Below, piece by piece: positions 1 to 11,700 of a stretch of DNA of 64,000 bases. The position numbers and the translations under genes are program-made. This stretch comes from Daedaleopsis sinensis (lineage: Eukaryota; Basidiomycota; Agaricomycetes; Polyporales; Polyporaceae), in contig CM066303.1 of NCBI GenBank assembly GCA_033807695.1, positions 3,472,001 to 3,536,000 of the forward strand. Direction: 5' to 3'. The notes beneath the pieces were generated by a model. The model searched no databases and was not told the DNA's origin. It saw only the letters and a program-made list of their open reading frames with translations. Numbering within the stretch: position 1 is the stretch's first letter; the number at the start of each line of letters is the position of its first letter.

Positions 1-2017
1 TGGCACGCAATGTCGTATGAGATAAGCAGAAGGAGAGTGATGCCAAGGATAGTCGAAAATAGTAGATAGTCCATGATGGAGAATCTATTTCGGGCGTAAG
101 CACGGTTCGGCATCGATCAACGAGACGAATTGACCCACTTTTCGCCATTGGGGAAGTCACCAACCGCGTTCTTGCGGACCATCGCATGGCGTGCGCAGAG
201 AACAGCACCCACTCCAGATGCAATGTATCCCTGGCGGCGTAAATTCGCGTTCTGTATGGCTCGGTGCTCGGCCGAACAGCCGTTCTTCTGCACGGCGCCA
301 AGAGCAAGGATCAGCGGGAGGTTTGATGTACAATTGTAAAACGGATACTTAGTCACTTACGTCGGACTGTGTGCCTATTGAGGCAACGTGTGTCTTGAAC
401 TTGCTGTTTTCCACATAGTACGACCATCCTGCGCCAAGCTCTATGTCCTTCAAGCCTCGGTCCTTCAGTTTAGCACGGAAGTTGGCGTCGAGCATGACAA
501 ACAAGGTATAGATCCACCTGTTCATAGCCCGACTCGGAGTGAGCTCACAGCCTCTAACATAGCGAACGATTCGGCGTCACCTTATCTCCGGTGGAGCGGA
601 CTCCCAGTCGTCCGGAAGGTTTTTCCCCGGCTGCGGGCACGCGGGACACTCCAGCGCCAGATCGCCTTCTTGGGTTCCTGCGGCTCCAGCCGGATCGTGG
701 CAGCGTCCACCGCGTTTGAGAGATGTTAGGTGTCTCCACAGTCGGACGACATGGGTCACCTGCTTGTAGCGGTTCTGCAAATCCACGTAATGTGGTTAAC
801 AGATGTAAATTTACCCGGATGCTCGCAGTCGAATCCACTCACCAGGGGCGGCCCTGTGCCTGTGTTGTCCGTGATGCGCTGTAACGACTGCCAGTAGTCG
901 TAGAGATTGGTTTTGCTCTGCAAGTTGAGTTCTTGAAAAGCGCTCAACATGCGAAATGTGAAGGCGGTCGCCGGGCGGTTTGTCGTCGCAGGAAACCAGC
1001 CGAGGCGGAGCAATTGCACCCACTCGTACGTGAATGTCTCCTCCTCGGTCAAGCATTCACAGAACGAGACCTGGACTTCATGGATGCCTGTGACGTCGCC
1101 GATGACGATTCTGCGTGAGTGAGGAGCAGGGTGCGTGCAAACCCCGCCGTCGTGTCCGAGCTGAATGACAAGGCCAAGGTCGCGCAGTGTCTGCTTGATC
1201 CACATGTGACCGTTCCACTCCTGTGGTTCGATGCGAGTCAGTAGCAAGAACAAATCAGTAGATGAGGGCGCCGACTTACCTCCACACGGTGAAGAGGTAG
1301 TTGAGCGTGCTTCGCCACCATACACGACTGGCAGTGGACGCTACGCGCCACACAGGCGCCGCCACAACGGTACACGGTCTTGCCTTGCGCGCCACAGGTT
1401 GCGCACCGCGTATCGTCGCCGTTCAATGTGTACTCGCCGCCGTAGTACCGCAGCAGTTCATCAAGAAACTGCTCCCTCAGAGGGAGCCACTCGACGATCT
1501 TAGACTGTGTGGTGTGTCAGTGTGATCACGAGACGGCGTACGAGCAGGTACGGATAGTACGCACTGCAGCTTGTAGCTCCGGGCGAGCTCGCTTCTTCGC
1601 CGGTTTCGGTATCTGGATACCATCGTCGACTGGTGGTGGTGCGTCGTCGAGAGGGTATTCTCCGAGAATAGAATTGATGTCGGGGCCCCAGGATTGGTCA
1701 GGGCCTGCATCAGGTTCGCTATTCGACGTCGGCCGCATAGACTCCGGAAGGTTGATCGTGCTATTACCGTGCCGTACGCCCAGTCGACCATCAGCCAAGT
1801 CGTACACTTGGAGGTGGGTGGCCTCAACCGTGATGGGAGCTGTAGACTGAGCTGCTGGTGGTATTCCTGATCCCGATGCGGCGGCGGGCCCGGACATTGC
1901 ACTGGGGGTAGGGCCCGCCGGGAGGTTGAAAGGTACTTCGCGCATCTTGAACTTCGAGGCGCGTCTCTTCTTGCTGCTTCTGCCATCAGGACCTGCAGAA
2001 GAGCGCTTCGGTGGCAT
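1..2017 (-). CDS. KDZ-superfamily transposase with CxC2 cysteine cluster (locus 1, partial at left edge)
   Basis: DNA transposase of the Kyakuja-Dileera-Zisupton (KDZ) superfamily, cut by the left window edge after the second catalytic aspartate. The start at 2017 (MPPKRSSAG) opens a basic, low-complexity N-terminus. It is followed by a CxC2-type zinc cluster at about 1430-1290 (CATCGAQGKTVYRC, then C-x2-C and H pairs), the KDZ core with LDANFRAKL at about 510-480 (first catalytic Asp), GYIASGVGAVLCARH at about 235-190, and ISYDIAC at the edge (second Asp). The catalytic Glu block would lie outside. At least five introns of about 50-70 nt can be placed and the joined frame stays open, so the visible part looks undamaged. 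The family, the CxC2 domain and the DDE residues are established knowledge; intron borders are my inference. It is only distantly similar to the copy at 8776-12494. Confidence 0.9.
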
Positions 2018-2613
2018 GCTACACGTGAGACTTGATGGGGAAAGAGGAGGTGTCAAGAGCGGAACGGGCTGGTGGTAGTTGAGAGTAGCAATAGAAACAT
2101 GCATGTAGGACGCCGAAGCCTTCCCGGGCGCGATGACCTCTCCGAGAATTTCGGACATCCTTAGACCACTTAATAATACGTCCTCAACGTCTCTGATACC
2201 TATCAAGGGGTCGCGCCTTAAATTTCTCAATTCTCCGAGTGGGAGAGTATATTATACACGGCGAAGATGACCCCGAGGATGCGAGCGCTTGACAGGAGAG
2301 TCGGCGCTTGGTGGGGTGGAGCGCTGGTAGAGGTGTTCAAGTTCGTACTACCGCAGCACACCCGACTCGACGTCGCCTGCTACTACCATCCTCCCCTCCC
2401 GCCCTCTGGCTGAATCATTGCACTATAGCTCATGTTACTGTCTCTTAGTACCGCACAACATTACGCTGCCTTAGTAGCAAGACATCTGAGGTCGCAGCAA
2501 CAACAGTCGCGGCGCGGCATCGTTCCAGTCACGCTAGGGCACACGCATGGGCGCAGAACAGCCTTTCATTCGCAGGACAGGTACATTGCTAGGGACACAG
2601 GTAAGAATCTCTT
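2018..2613. other. Intergenic interval, no gene recognised
   Basis: This stretch lies between the 5' end of the locus-1 KDZ transposase and the 3' end of the viroplasmin-like gene. Short open frames are present on both strands, but none shows a domain, a plausible exon chain or a homologue elsewhere in the window. It probably holds the transposase promoter. No inverted repeat was found. Confidence 0.4.
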
Positions 2614-3545
2614 CTACGGTAGCACTATGTGAACGTGGCCGGCGGCCTTGTTGCCGTAGTAATGAGCCTCCGCGTCCGCGCGTGTGTCGAAACATTTGTG
2701 CATGTTTCCGGGCACGCGCAGGACGTGGTGCGCCATGTCCACCCATTCTCTCCAGATGCCGACACGCCTCCCGGCGGTGACGACATACCAACGAGTGTGC
2801 ATGTCGTCCCGGGGGGCGATGTACTCGTCTGGTGGTAGATTGTGAGTGTTAGCGAGCGAGTGCGTCTCGTATGACGTCTGGACTCACAGTGGGCAGCGGT
2901 CAAGGGCCCAGCGGGAGCGTTGATGGGCGCGGTGGGTGCCGTGTTCGCGGGAGCAGGAGGAGGAGCTGCTCCGGGCGGTCCGACGGGCTCTTCAACCGGC
3001 TGTTGAACGGGGCTGGTGGGGACGCTCTCGAGACGGGGAGAGGGAATACCCAGGCCATGCAGGAGAGGAGACACAGGAGCTGGGGTAGAGTTGGGGGCGA
3101 CGTTGCCAGAACCCGTGGTGTTGCCGGTGGTCGGGAGAGGAGCTGCGAAGCGCAGGCGCGCGGGGGAGAACTGGGGTGCCCCGACGGCCGGGAAACGCAA
3201 GGCCCGAGGCGCATCCGCATCTTGCGTGGTCTCGGAGGAGGAAGGCATTTGCGCCCCACCCTGGATGACATTGATTGTCACAGGAGTGCCCTGCCCGTAG
3301 ACTGTGATATGAACCGCGCCACGCGAGGGCACGGTGGGGGACTGCGGGTTTCCCGAGTGACCGACGTCGACAGCGGCCCCACCCCCGACCTGGTCTCTGA
3401 TCGAGAGACGCGATAGGTCAGGGAGCCCGTCGCGGGCGGCGGGGAGAGATGAGCCGCCATTAGTGGCGTATGTCGCTGATATCGCAGCATCAGCGGCCGC
3501 AAGCGCCGAGCAGGTGGTTATCGCACTGACCTGCGACGTCGGCAT
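2614..3545 (-). CDS. Protein with C-terminal RNase H1 N-terminal / viroplasmin-like domain
   Basis: Two exons. Exon 1 (3545 to about 2888) encodes a Ser/Pro/Ala-rich, probably disordered region of about 220 residues. The intron has donor GTGAGT and its acceptor ends at 2829. Exon 2 (2828-2614) encodes a compact domain with WYVVTAGRRVGIWREW, then VPGNMHKCF and TRADAEAHY. This is the pattern of the viroplasmin / RNase H1 N-terminal (hybrid-binding) fold, which in RNase H1 binds RNA-DNA hybrids or double-stranded RNA. No RNase H catalytic domain follows, so it is likely a binding protein only. It sits beside a KDZ transposase and is divergent to the gene at 3940, the same arrangement as 16408-17570 with 17925-26134. 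The start codon is the first Met of the open frame; an upstream exon is possible. Family assignment is by pattern and the function is unknown. Confidence 0.72.
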
Positions 3546-3939
3546 GCGACGCTCCTGCGTCCACCACAGGCTTCGTTTCCTGAGTCAGAACGTTGGTGTA
3601 CGCCATAGAGAACGCGTGGGGGGCGAAAATATGGAAGGAACGATGGGGATCGTTGGGGTGGATGGTGAAAACGATGGTCTCTTATACACTGGAGGCACGA
3701 GGTCAGCGGCGGCAGGGCTCGATACTTACCCTGAAACTGCCAGATTGTTCCGTCTTCTGATCACCCTTTCTGATGTCTTGGATTGTTGCTAATACTATTG
3801 TCATCCGTAGGATCTTGTGATAACGGCTCATCAAAGGATAGAAAATGTGCCCGCTACCGTCGTCCTTCTACAACCCACTCCTCTATCTTTTCATCGTCCT
3901 CAACCTCGCTGTCTTACTCGACTTTCTCACCTCTCTCAC

Positions 3940-6394
3940 ATGCCTCGCCCCACTTGGACCACCGACGACCAGCATGCCTGGCTCGCAGAGCGCATCAAGG
4001 CGTTCACCGACGCTCGCGCCTCTCGCGGGACGCGTGCGTTCTTCAACGCCACCACGGAAGCGTTCCTGCAGAAGTGGCCGCCGCTCGCTCCGACTGAAGC
4101 TGAGCTCGCCGAGGTCAAGGGCGACGACGAAGTTTACTTCCAGAACCGTGCTGACAAAATCCGTCGTGTGAGTATTACATTAACGTCTACCCTACCGTTT
4201 AACACAGGAACACTTACAATTCGATTACAGCAGGTCGAATGGTGGTTTCGCAACCGTGCTCGTGCCATGGCGACAGGCAATGCCACTGGTGGGACCGCCG
4301 TCCTCCCTCTAACCCGCCGCCGCCCGCAAAAGCTCCACCCCTACCAGGCCTATATGCGTCTCTACAGTGAGCGGGTCATGCCCGTCATCAAGGCGAACTA
4401 CGTGCAGTACGTTGCGAACCTCCCCTCTGACGAAGAGCCTCGTGAGGCTTGGGGCTGGTCAACCGCCGAGGCCGCACGCCTCCTTGAGCTCGAGACCGAC
4501 AAGGTCAAGGCCGCGGTGACCGCCTACCGCGAGCTACACGCCCAGATCTCTGTCCCGTCGGTCGTTGACATGAAGGAACTCGTGAAGGATGGCCCGGAGG
4601 AGACGAAGCAGAACGTTCGGGGGCTGCAGCAGTACGTGCTTCATCTTTAGTACTTCTCTGCGACATTGCTCACGCCTGTCACAGAAACATCAACTGCCTC
4701 GCGCGCACCGCGTATGAAGCCTGCAAAGCGATCGAGCAGCAGACCGGATGGAAGGCCACGATGCTCCTCGGGGGCCCCAACCCCGAGACCGGACGCATCA
4801 CGACGTTGGCGTGAGTACCCATGTGTGTTCGCTGCATAGGCCCCGACTCACCTGTTCTGCTGCTAGTATACACAACGGCCGCACCGCTGACCTCCAGAAC
4901 ATGTTTTCGGAGGCGACAGAAAAGTGGTCTTTGATTCAAAACGAGTGGGACACATTTGTGGCTCGATGCTTTCGTGAGTAGTCGTATGTTATGCATTCTG
5001 CGTGTATGTTAACCCACATGCGTACAGGTATTGATCTCTGCGAGCGTCTGGAACGCTTCTACCGCGGCGACTTCCGCGACGGCGACTTCCCTTCTGGGCC
5101 CGACGAAGAATCTGAAGAGGACGCTTCCGTAGTCCCTCTCGTAACCGACGATGGTCCGGGTCCGGGTTCCGCTGCTAGCAGCGCCGGCGAGGCACCGGCC
5201 GCCGCCCCATCTCTCTCTTCTGCTGTCCACCCTCCTTCCGACAAGCCCTCCACGCCTGCGTTGCCAGACGCAGGCGCTTTCGAGCGTCAGAGGCTCGCGC
5301 AGATTGCCCAGAACGAAATCATCCTTCAACGCATCTTGAGCGGCGAAGAGTTCGAGAACATCAAACGCGACCTCGCACTCGGGCAGGGCGCCAGCGCTAC
5401 TGCCGCTGCGCAGGACGCGAACTCGGAGGACGTCGTCGAGACCCCGGAGTGGGTCGTCGCCGCCAAGGACTATCTCAATGGCATCAGCGCCGAGGCTTGG
5501 TGGACTGAGATGGTCGACGTGTGGGTTCAATTCGAGCGGGCACTCGGTTTTCCTGAAGGATCTGTAAGTACCTCTTATCCCACTGAACGCGTCATGTGCT
5601 GACCAGTGACGACCGTCCAGGCACAATCAAACTGGCTTTCTCCGAAGGCACGTCCAGAGGAGGTGAAGTACTGGATCGGTCGGGGTCGTAAGTACGACAA
5701 GCCCCCGAAGATCCAGTCCTTCTCCGCCTTTGTCCAACAGTTCTGCAAATGGTGGTCGCGTCTCCAGCCTACCGACCGACGTGATCCGGAAGAGCCTTGG
5801 CCGCTGCTCAAGAACGTGCCGGAGGATGCCGCGGCGTGGTCGACTGTCAAGCGCGGTGGGTGCAATGGACTATTTATGGTCCTGATGTGTCTGTCATGGT
5901 GGAAGCTCGCCCTCGACCACGAGGACACCGACGCAGACTTCTCCGATCTCCAAGAGGCCGTCGACGACGTGGTGTGGACCATCAAGACTATGGTTCCCAT
6001 CAAGAACACCGACAAGACCCCAGTCGACGACTCGGAGCAGCCTCCCGCCACATCGTCCCCGACTCCACCCACCCCCGTTTCGGTGCCTTCTACGACAACT
6101 CCGTCCGAGGCCCCCACGTCCATGCCCCTCCCCGCCTCCGCACCCTCGTCTGCACCCGTGTCCCAGTCGGCTCCACCCGCTGTGCCCCCTGTGCCCGCCG
6201 CGCCCGCTGTGCCCGCCGCAGCCGCTACGCTCGTCGTCAACCCCGTGGTGGCCCCCGTCTCGTCGTCCGAGCCGCCGCCCTCCGAGTCTGCCACTTCGAC
6301 ACTTGCCGGCACGAAGCGTCCTCATCCCGACCTCGGAGACGCTGACGCTCCCGCCGCTAAGAAGCTTCAAGTCGAGGAGACCACTACAGCGTAG
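3940..6394 (+). CDS. Large cargo protein with homeodomain-like WFRNR motif and C-terminal WW-rich domain
   Basis: Six exons can be joined (3940-4167, 4231-4631, 4685-4810, 4867-4973, 5028-5563, 5621-6394), giving a 723-residue frame with consistent splice phases. The N-terminus (WTTDDQHAWL) leads to VEWWFRNRARAM, which resembles homeodomain recognition helices (W-F-x-N-R). A charged helical region follows, then an acidic linker. The C-terminal domain has PEEVKYWIGRG, CKWWSRLQP and GCNGLFMVLMCLSWW. A Pro/Ala/Ser tail ends with basic clusters (GTKRPHP, AAKKLQ) that could be a nuclear signal. It is clearly paralogous to the split gene at 17925-26134. Both have the conserved C-terminal block and both diverge from a viroplasmin-like gene beside a KDZ transposase. 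I do not recognise a named family; DNA binding is an inference from the WFRNR motif. Confidence 0.75.
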
Positions 6395-7003
6395 ATGATG
6401 TACGAGTAGGACTCAGGTATGCCGTCGTCTCGTTTACTCTTTTGTTCCCTTCCTTGCTATACTCCCTCGTTCCGTCTGCCACGTCGCCGCGCTCGTTATT
6501 CCCTTCATTAGTCATCAAAAGTCTGTCACCCCCGCTCTCTATAAAAATCGTAAATCCACGTCATCGCTCTCTCCTCTATTCTGTTCCATCTCCCTCGACC
6601 CCGCTACTATACACTGTAAACCCACGTCATCGCTGCCTTCTATTTAACTATTACTTTTGTTCATGGACTGCATTGTCGTAGTGTCGCAGTAGATAGATGC
6701 CGGCAATATACGCCCGCTTATCTCAGCAACCTCTGTGTGCTCGCGGGCGGCTGTTTCTCACCCTCGGATCTATGTCGGCAATCACAGCACAGGCTGTTCA
6801 CTCGCATTCAAGACTAAGTAGGAGTGCCTAGTGGACTCGGGCGTTCAGTATAGATCAATGTAGAGCGCCCGAGCCTGATTTGCCGTACACCAAGTCCGAG
6901 TAGTGTTCCTGCCTATCTGAGAGGCAATGTAGCATTTACAGTTGTTATACAATAATGGCACAACCACGCTGGATGCACCAGCCTGGCCATCAGAAGTGCG
7001 GCA
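6395..7003. other. AT-richer intergenic spacer, no gene seen
   Basis: Downstream flank of the locus-1 cargo gene. It contains pyrimidine-rich tracts and a short direct repeat (CCACGTCATCGCT at about 6557 and 6625), then unique-looking sequence up to the minisatellite. If locus 1 is itself a KDZ transposon, its right terminal repeat could lie here, but I could not match it to the repeats of the 8297-26826 element. Confidence 0.4.
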
Positions 7004-7760
7004 GTATTACAATATAAGCTGTGGTCCATATTACAGGACTGAGGTTGTAGAACGCTCATATACAAGGTGTATATGGTCCGATCTACAACTTCCGGAGTAT
7101 TACAATATAAGCTGGGGTATGTTTTACAAGCTCGAGGTTGTACAACGCTCATATACAGAGGGTATATGGTCAGATCTACAACTTCCGGGGTATTACAATA
7201 TAAGCAGGGGTCTATATTACAAGCTCGAGGTTGTACAACGCTCATATACAGAGGGTATATGGTCAGATCTACAACTTCCGGGGTATTACAATATAAGCAG
7301 GGGTATGTTTTACAAGCTCGAGGTTGTACAACGCTCATATACAGAGGGTATATGGTCAGATCTACAACTTCCGGAGTATTACAATATAAGCAGGGGTATG
7401 TTTTACAAGCTCGAGGTTGTACAACGCTCATATACAGAGGGTATATGGTCAGATCTACAACTTCCGGGGTATTACAATATAAGCAGGGGTCTATATTACA
7501 AGCTCGAGGTTGTACAACGCTCATATACAGAGGGTATATGGTCAGATCTACAACTTCCGGAGTATTACAATATAAGCAGGGGTATGTTTTACAAGCTCGA
7601 GGTTGTACAACGCTCATATACAGAGGGTATATGGTCAGATCTACAACTTCCGGGGTATTACAATATAAGCAGGGGTATATATTACAAGCTCGAGGTTGTA
7701 CAACGCTCATATACAGAGGGTATATGGTCCGATCTACAACTTCCGGAGTATTACAACAAC
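7004..7760. repeat. 93-bp minisatellite, eight full units
   Basis: Units begin at 7004, 7097, 7190, 7283, 7376, 7469, 7562 and 7655, with a broken ninth from 7748. The period is 93 bp, a multiple of three, so long open frames of a 31-residue repeat appear on both strands; they are not evidence of a gene. Variants differ at the TATGTTTTAC/TCTATATTAC segment and at a final A/G. From the second unit on, each unit contains a near-perfect 18-bp palindrome, TACAAGCTCGAGGTTGTA, centred on CTCGAG. The first unit is the most diverged. Confidence 0.95.
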
Positions 7761-8296
7761 CCCTGGGATGTGTTTCACAACCCTGCCAGTATAGACAGCC
7801 ACTCTCTGTATTACCCTGGCCACGAAGTTATATAATACAGCCCTGGCCACTCCTAGCAACACACTATTAGCAGGTTGGTGGGGTTTTGTAATACAATAGT
7901 GGTAGCCACATGTGCCTTCCATCGATCCGGAGGAAAGCGCATACAAGAATGTGCAGATTTTTATGCTTCAGACCGACATGACACCCCCTTCTCGTGAGTC
8001 CATTTGCCGCATTAAGAGTCTCAGATCGTGTGTAGCTGATTCCCTCTGGAACAGTATTGCTTTGCATTCAGAAGAACCGGCACTCTGTGTTCGCTTCGGA
8101 TGTCACGATAATATCCACTATTCAGGCCATAGTCAGTTCTCATCACAGTCCTATAAAGCTTCGGATTATTAACGTATCCTCCAATCAATGCATATCTGCA
8201 GGAGCCTGCAATGCTTAGCATTCGTCTTGGCGGTCCCGGTCTGTTCTTGTCGTTTGAGGACGGGTATATCCGGGATGAGTTCCTCCAGCAGGTGTT
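7761..8296. other. Flank between minisatellite and left KDZ inverted repeat
   Basis: No convincing gene. The longest frame (7912-8172, plus) has no recognisable domain. This DNA does not match the Ty1/copia sequence found on the other side of the KDZ transposon, so the two flanks do not reconstruct one insertion target. Confidence 0.5.
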
Positions 8297-8691
8297 GTAG
8301 GAATAATGTATCATATACAGGTAGATTGTGTAGCACCTATTACAACAAATACAGGCAGTGCTCCTGATGTAATACACTCTTATGCCTATATGGGGCGGGG
8401 TCCGGGAGGGGGCTTTGGCGACCGCTCGGCACAGCGGCAGCCTTCCTAATTAGGTCAGTGCGCACGCGTGCGCCCGGGCTTTGGGCGGCTACCGTTGGAA
8501 AAGGGTAGAGCGGGCGTCTGGCCTGCCAAATGCGGTCGATGCAGAGCGGCCGGGCGCTACTGTGCCTAAATTGGGCCAGTACACCTGCGCCCTGGGCGGC
8601 TAGCCTTAGGAAAGAGTAGAGCGGGTGTCTGGCCTGCCGAATGCGGTCGATGCAGAGTGGTAGAGGTCGGGTGGGCGTCTGGGCTGCTAAA
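8297..8691 (+). repeat. Left terminal inverted repeat of the KDZ transposon
   Basis: Begins GTAGGAATAATGTATC. It matches the reverse complement of 26442-26826 over its full length with three or so substitutions and a 10-bp length difference near 8650. The inner part contains two tandem GC-rich subrepeats of about 120 bp (from about 8484 and about 8600) sharing GGTAGAGCGGGCGTCTGG-like and GCGGTCGATGCAGAG segments. Such subterminal direct repeats often serve as transposase binding sites; that role is inferred. Confidence 0.92.
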
Positions 8692-8775
8692 TGCGGTCAA
8701 GTGCAGCACAGCCGGTGCTATATCTCCTTCACGGTGGTATAAGTATGATACAGGGATACTGTTAGTACATGTACG

Positions 8776-11700
8776 CTATAATTCAACATCGACAAACAGC
8801 GCGGGGTCGTCCTCAGTCTCCTCAGGCTCCTCTACATGCACGTGGGTCAGGTTCCCTGCCTCCTGCCACTCCTTGTCAACGGTCCAGTTAGGACCCATCA
8901 GTTCCTCCACCTCTGCTCTACAGACTTGAGCACAAGTCGTGCGCATGCGGCGGCGCATCGAGCTCTGTTTGAGCGCATATGAGATTAGGCCCTCGTTCAA
9001 CGCGGCGTCCAGAACCGGTCGAGTGCGAGTGCGCTTCTCCCACTCGTGCTCCTCGTGGAAGTGTGTCGCGAGGACACGGCGTATCTCCTCAGGAAGGAGC
9101 TTGATCTCCTCGTGCCAGCGCATGGTCCGTGCGCGCGCCTTGAGCCACTCGACTCAAAGAGAGTCGATCATCTCGTCCGATCCATTCAGATCTTATGCGC
9201 GCCAGATCCAGGAGATTTTGCGTCGCCCTTCCGCAGGTCCCGGATCCCTGTCGCCACGGTTATGTTGACGCCTCAGAACTGCGGCCGGTTCGTCGTCCTG
9301 AATGCCCCGAACGTCATCGTCTTCGAGAACCTTGAGCTCCTGCTCCCAGTCTCCATGTCCAGACAGCGCGAGCTTGGCACGCCGTCCGACTCGATAACGC
9401 TGCACTGCGCGCCTCTTCCGAGCGTCCTGCGATGAGATCTCTTCGCGCGCGCGCGTGTTTGCGCCCTGATGCCGGACGTGGGTCTTCTTGTAGAGATAGA
9501 GCTGGTCCAGGGCATGCAGCTGATTGCGTATGTCTTGCAGGGCGTCGTGACATTGAGCAATGCGAAGGCGCGCCTCAATCTCTTGAATGCGGGACGAACA
9601 GACAGCGTCGCGACGCGTACTGCTGATTTCGGATGGCAACCCCAGTCGGACCTCCTCGACGAGCTCGACGTCCAATCTGCAGGCTTCATCGTCGCCCAGC
9701 AAGGATATCGCGCGCGGCATGTAGATGGCTTGGAGTTCTCGGAACTTCTGAAGCTTGCGTCGCAAGGCGGTGCGGCGTTCAAACAGGCCGGCGACCTTGC
9801 TTGTGGTCACCTTCTTAGCGTCCTGCTGTATTCGTGTCCTTTGTAGTAATATTAGTGGTGTGTTCGTATTATGTAGCTCATCAGTGTGTCACTTACTTGA
9901 TCTGCTCGAGTTCTAGTCCCATAGAGATGAACCCGACCACGCTGACTTCGTGAAGTGCAACGAAGCCGGGCACCGCGCTAGCTCGTTGCTCCTCGTCCGC
10001 AAGGTCACGCATTGTCTCGGTCTGTGTAGGTGCTGAGATAGTCCATGTAAGTCAGCAGCCATGGTAGCATCAAGATGTGACTCACCCTGCAGCGTGGTCA
10101 CATATGGGTCATCTTGGTTGAACGGGTCGGCTTCCCATAAAGCCACCTGAGTTTCCCATAAGATCAGGTTCTGCGTGTTCCGCAGTGAGTTGGTGAGGTC
10201 TTCGAACTCCTCCAGCTGCTCGCGGTGGGCGTCGCGTGCCTTACGCAACCGGTCGCGCAAGGTCCACGCTGACGACCGGGGCATCACGTCAGCGACGATC
10301 TAGAAAAGACCAAATGTGCGTAACTTACGCATATGCACCGTCTTCCGCCAGTTCGAGTATCCAAACTGGTCTTCAAGAACGCTTTGACGTTGCCCTGGGC
10401 CCATCTGCTTGGTCGCATTGGCGACCGGCTGGATCCACCATCCACGCTCGATCCCCTGCCCATCCGTGCGGGCCGCGCCGACGTGATAGTTGAGAGAATA
10501 TGGCGAGTGTCCCTCACGCTTGTGTGCACGGAAATGCAGCTTGGGGATGACGTACGCTATCGATCCTTCGGGAATTTCGATGCGTAGGTGCTCAGGGAGT
10601 TGCGCAATGCGTTCGAGGAGGCCCAAGGACCACTGGCACGCGATGTCGTAACTGACGATCTTGTTCAGAATGAGGTATCGCCGTATCGCACATACAAAGA
10701 TGTAGTCCATATTAATGTATCTATTTGACCCCTCAGTAACGAACTTTACAGAGGTATAGATGTGAACGACTCACTTTTCGCCCTTCTGAATGTCGCCTAG
10801 TCCGAGCGCTAGCCAGAACTCGTGGCGCGCGCACATTATTCCGCCCACACCGGTCGCGGCGTACCCTCGGGAAAACTTGGTATTTGCGTGATCTACGGCC
10901 GATAAACCTGTGCAAGTGGACAGCTGTGCGCAATGTCAATTCAAGCCTGTAATACATCCAGAAAAGACGACACATACCTCCTTCTGCTCCCCATACGCTT
11001 GCAAGACCTCATGGTAGGCGGTGTCCTCAACGAAGTATCCCCATCCACTTCCTAGGATCGGGTCCTTCTGTTCGTCTGAGACGGCTCGTCGCTTGAGACG
11101 GAAGCATGCGTCGATTGCGACGGTGACCATGTACATATATCTAACAAATGGTACGAAACTATGTTAGTGCCAGGAGAATAAATATAGGAACGAACAGAAA
11201 GACGCACTTGAGATCGTCGGAGACTGTGTCCCAATTGTCTGGGAGGTTGATCCCCGGGTGTGGACACGCCGGACAGTCGACTGCAAGCTCCCCGGGCTGG
11301 GTCCCAAGAACACCGGTCGGGTCGTGCCCTCGGCCGTTGCGCTTCAGTCGCTTGAGGTGCCGCCACTGCGCTACAACGCGTATGAACGCTTTGTAACGGT
11401 CTGCGATCTTCTGAGTGCCCGTGTTGTCTGTCATGCATTCTAGAGCTTGATAGTAGTCGCCCATCGTGACCTTGCCCTGGAGACTCTGTAGATGGTAGTG
11501 TTCGAGCAGGCCGAACGTGAACGCGGTGTTCGGATCGCAGTTGGTCGCCGGCCATAGGTCGTACCTGAGCAGCTGCTGCACGACGGTCCCAGAGCGCGCG
11601 GCGTGATCGCAACCACAGAAGTCGAGCGCGATGAGATGGTGACCGTCGATGTGAATGGCGCAGAAGTCGTCGCGGGATGGGATGGGATTAGAGCAACGGC

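Noticed and set aside
3940..4290. A true homeodomain gene
   Set aside because: WFRNR resembles the third helix, but the full homeodomain pattern and conserved positions could not be traced; only homeodomain-like is claimed.
6395..7003. Right inverted repeat of a locus-1 KDZ transposon
   Set aside because: No segment here matches the ends of the 8297-26826 element well enough, and the left end of locus 1 is outside the window.
6913..7870. Open frames of 265-297 residues on both strands over the minisatellite
   Set aside because: They arise because the 93-bp period is a multiple of three and free of stops; no start context, introns or known domain support coding.
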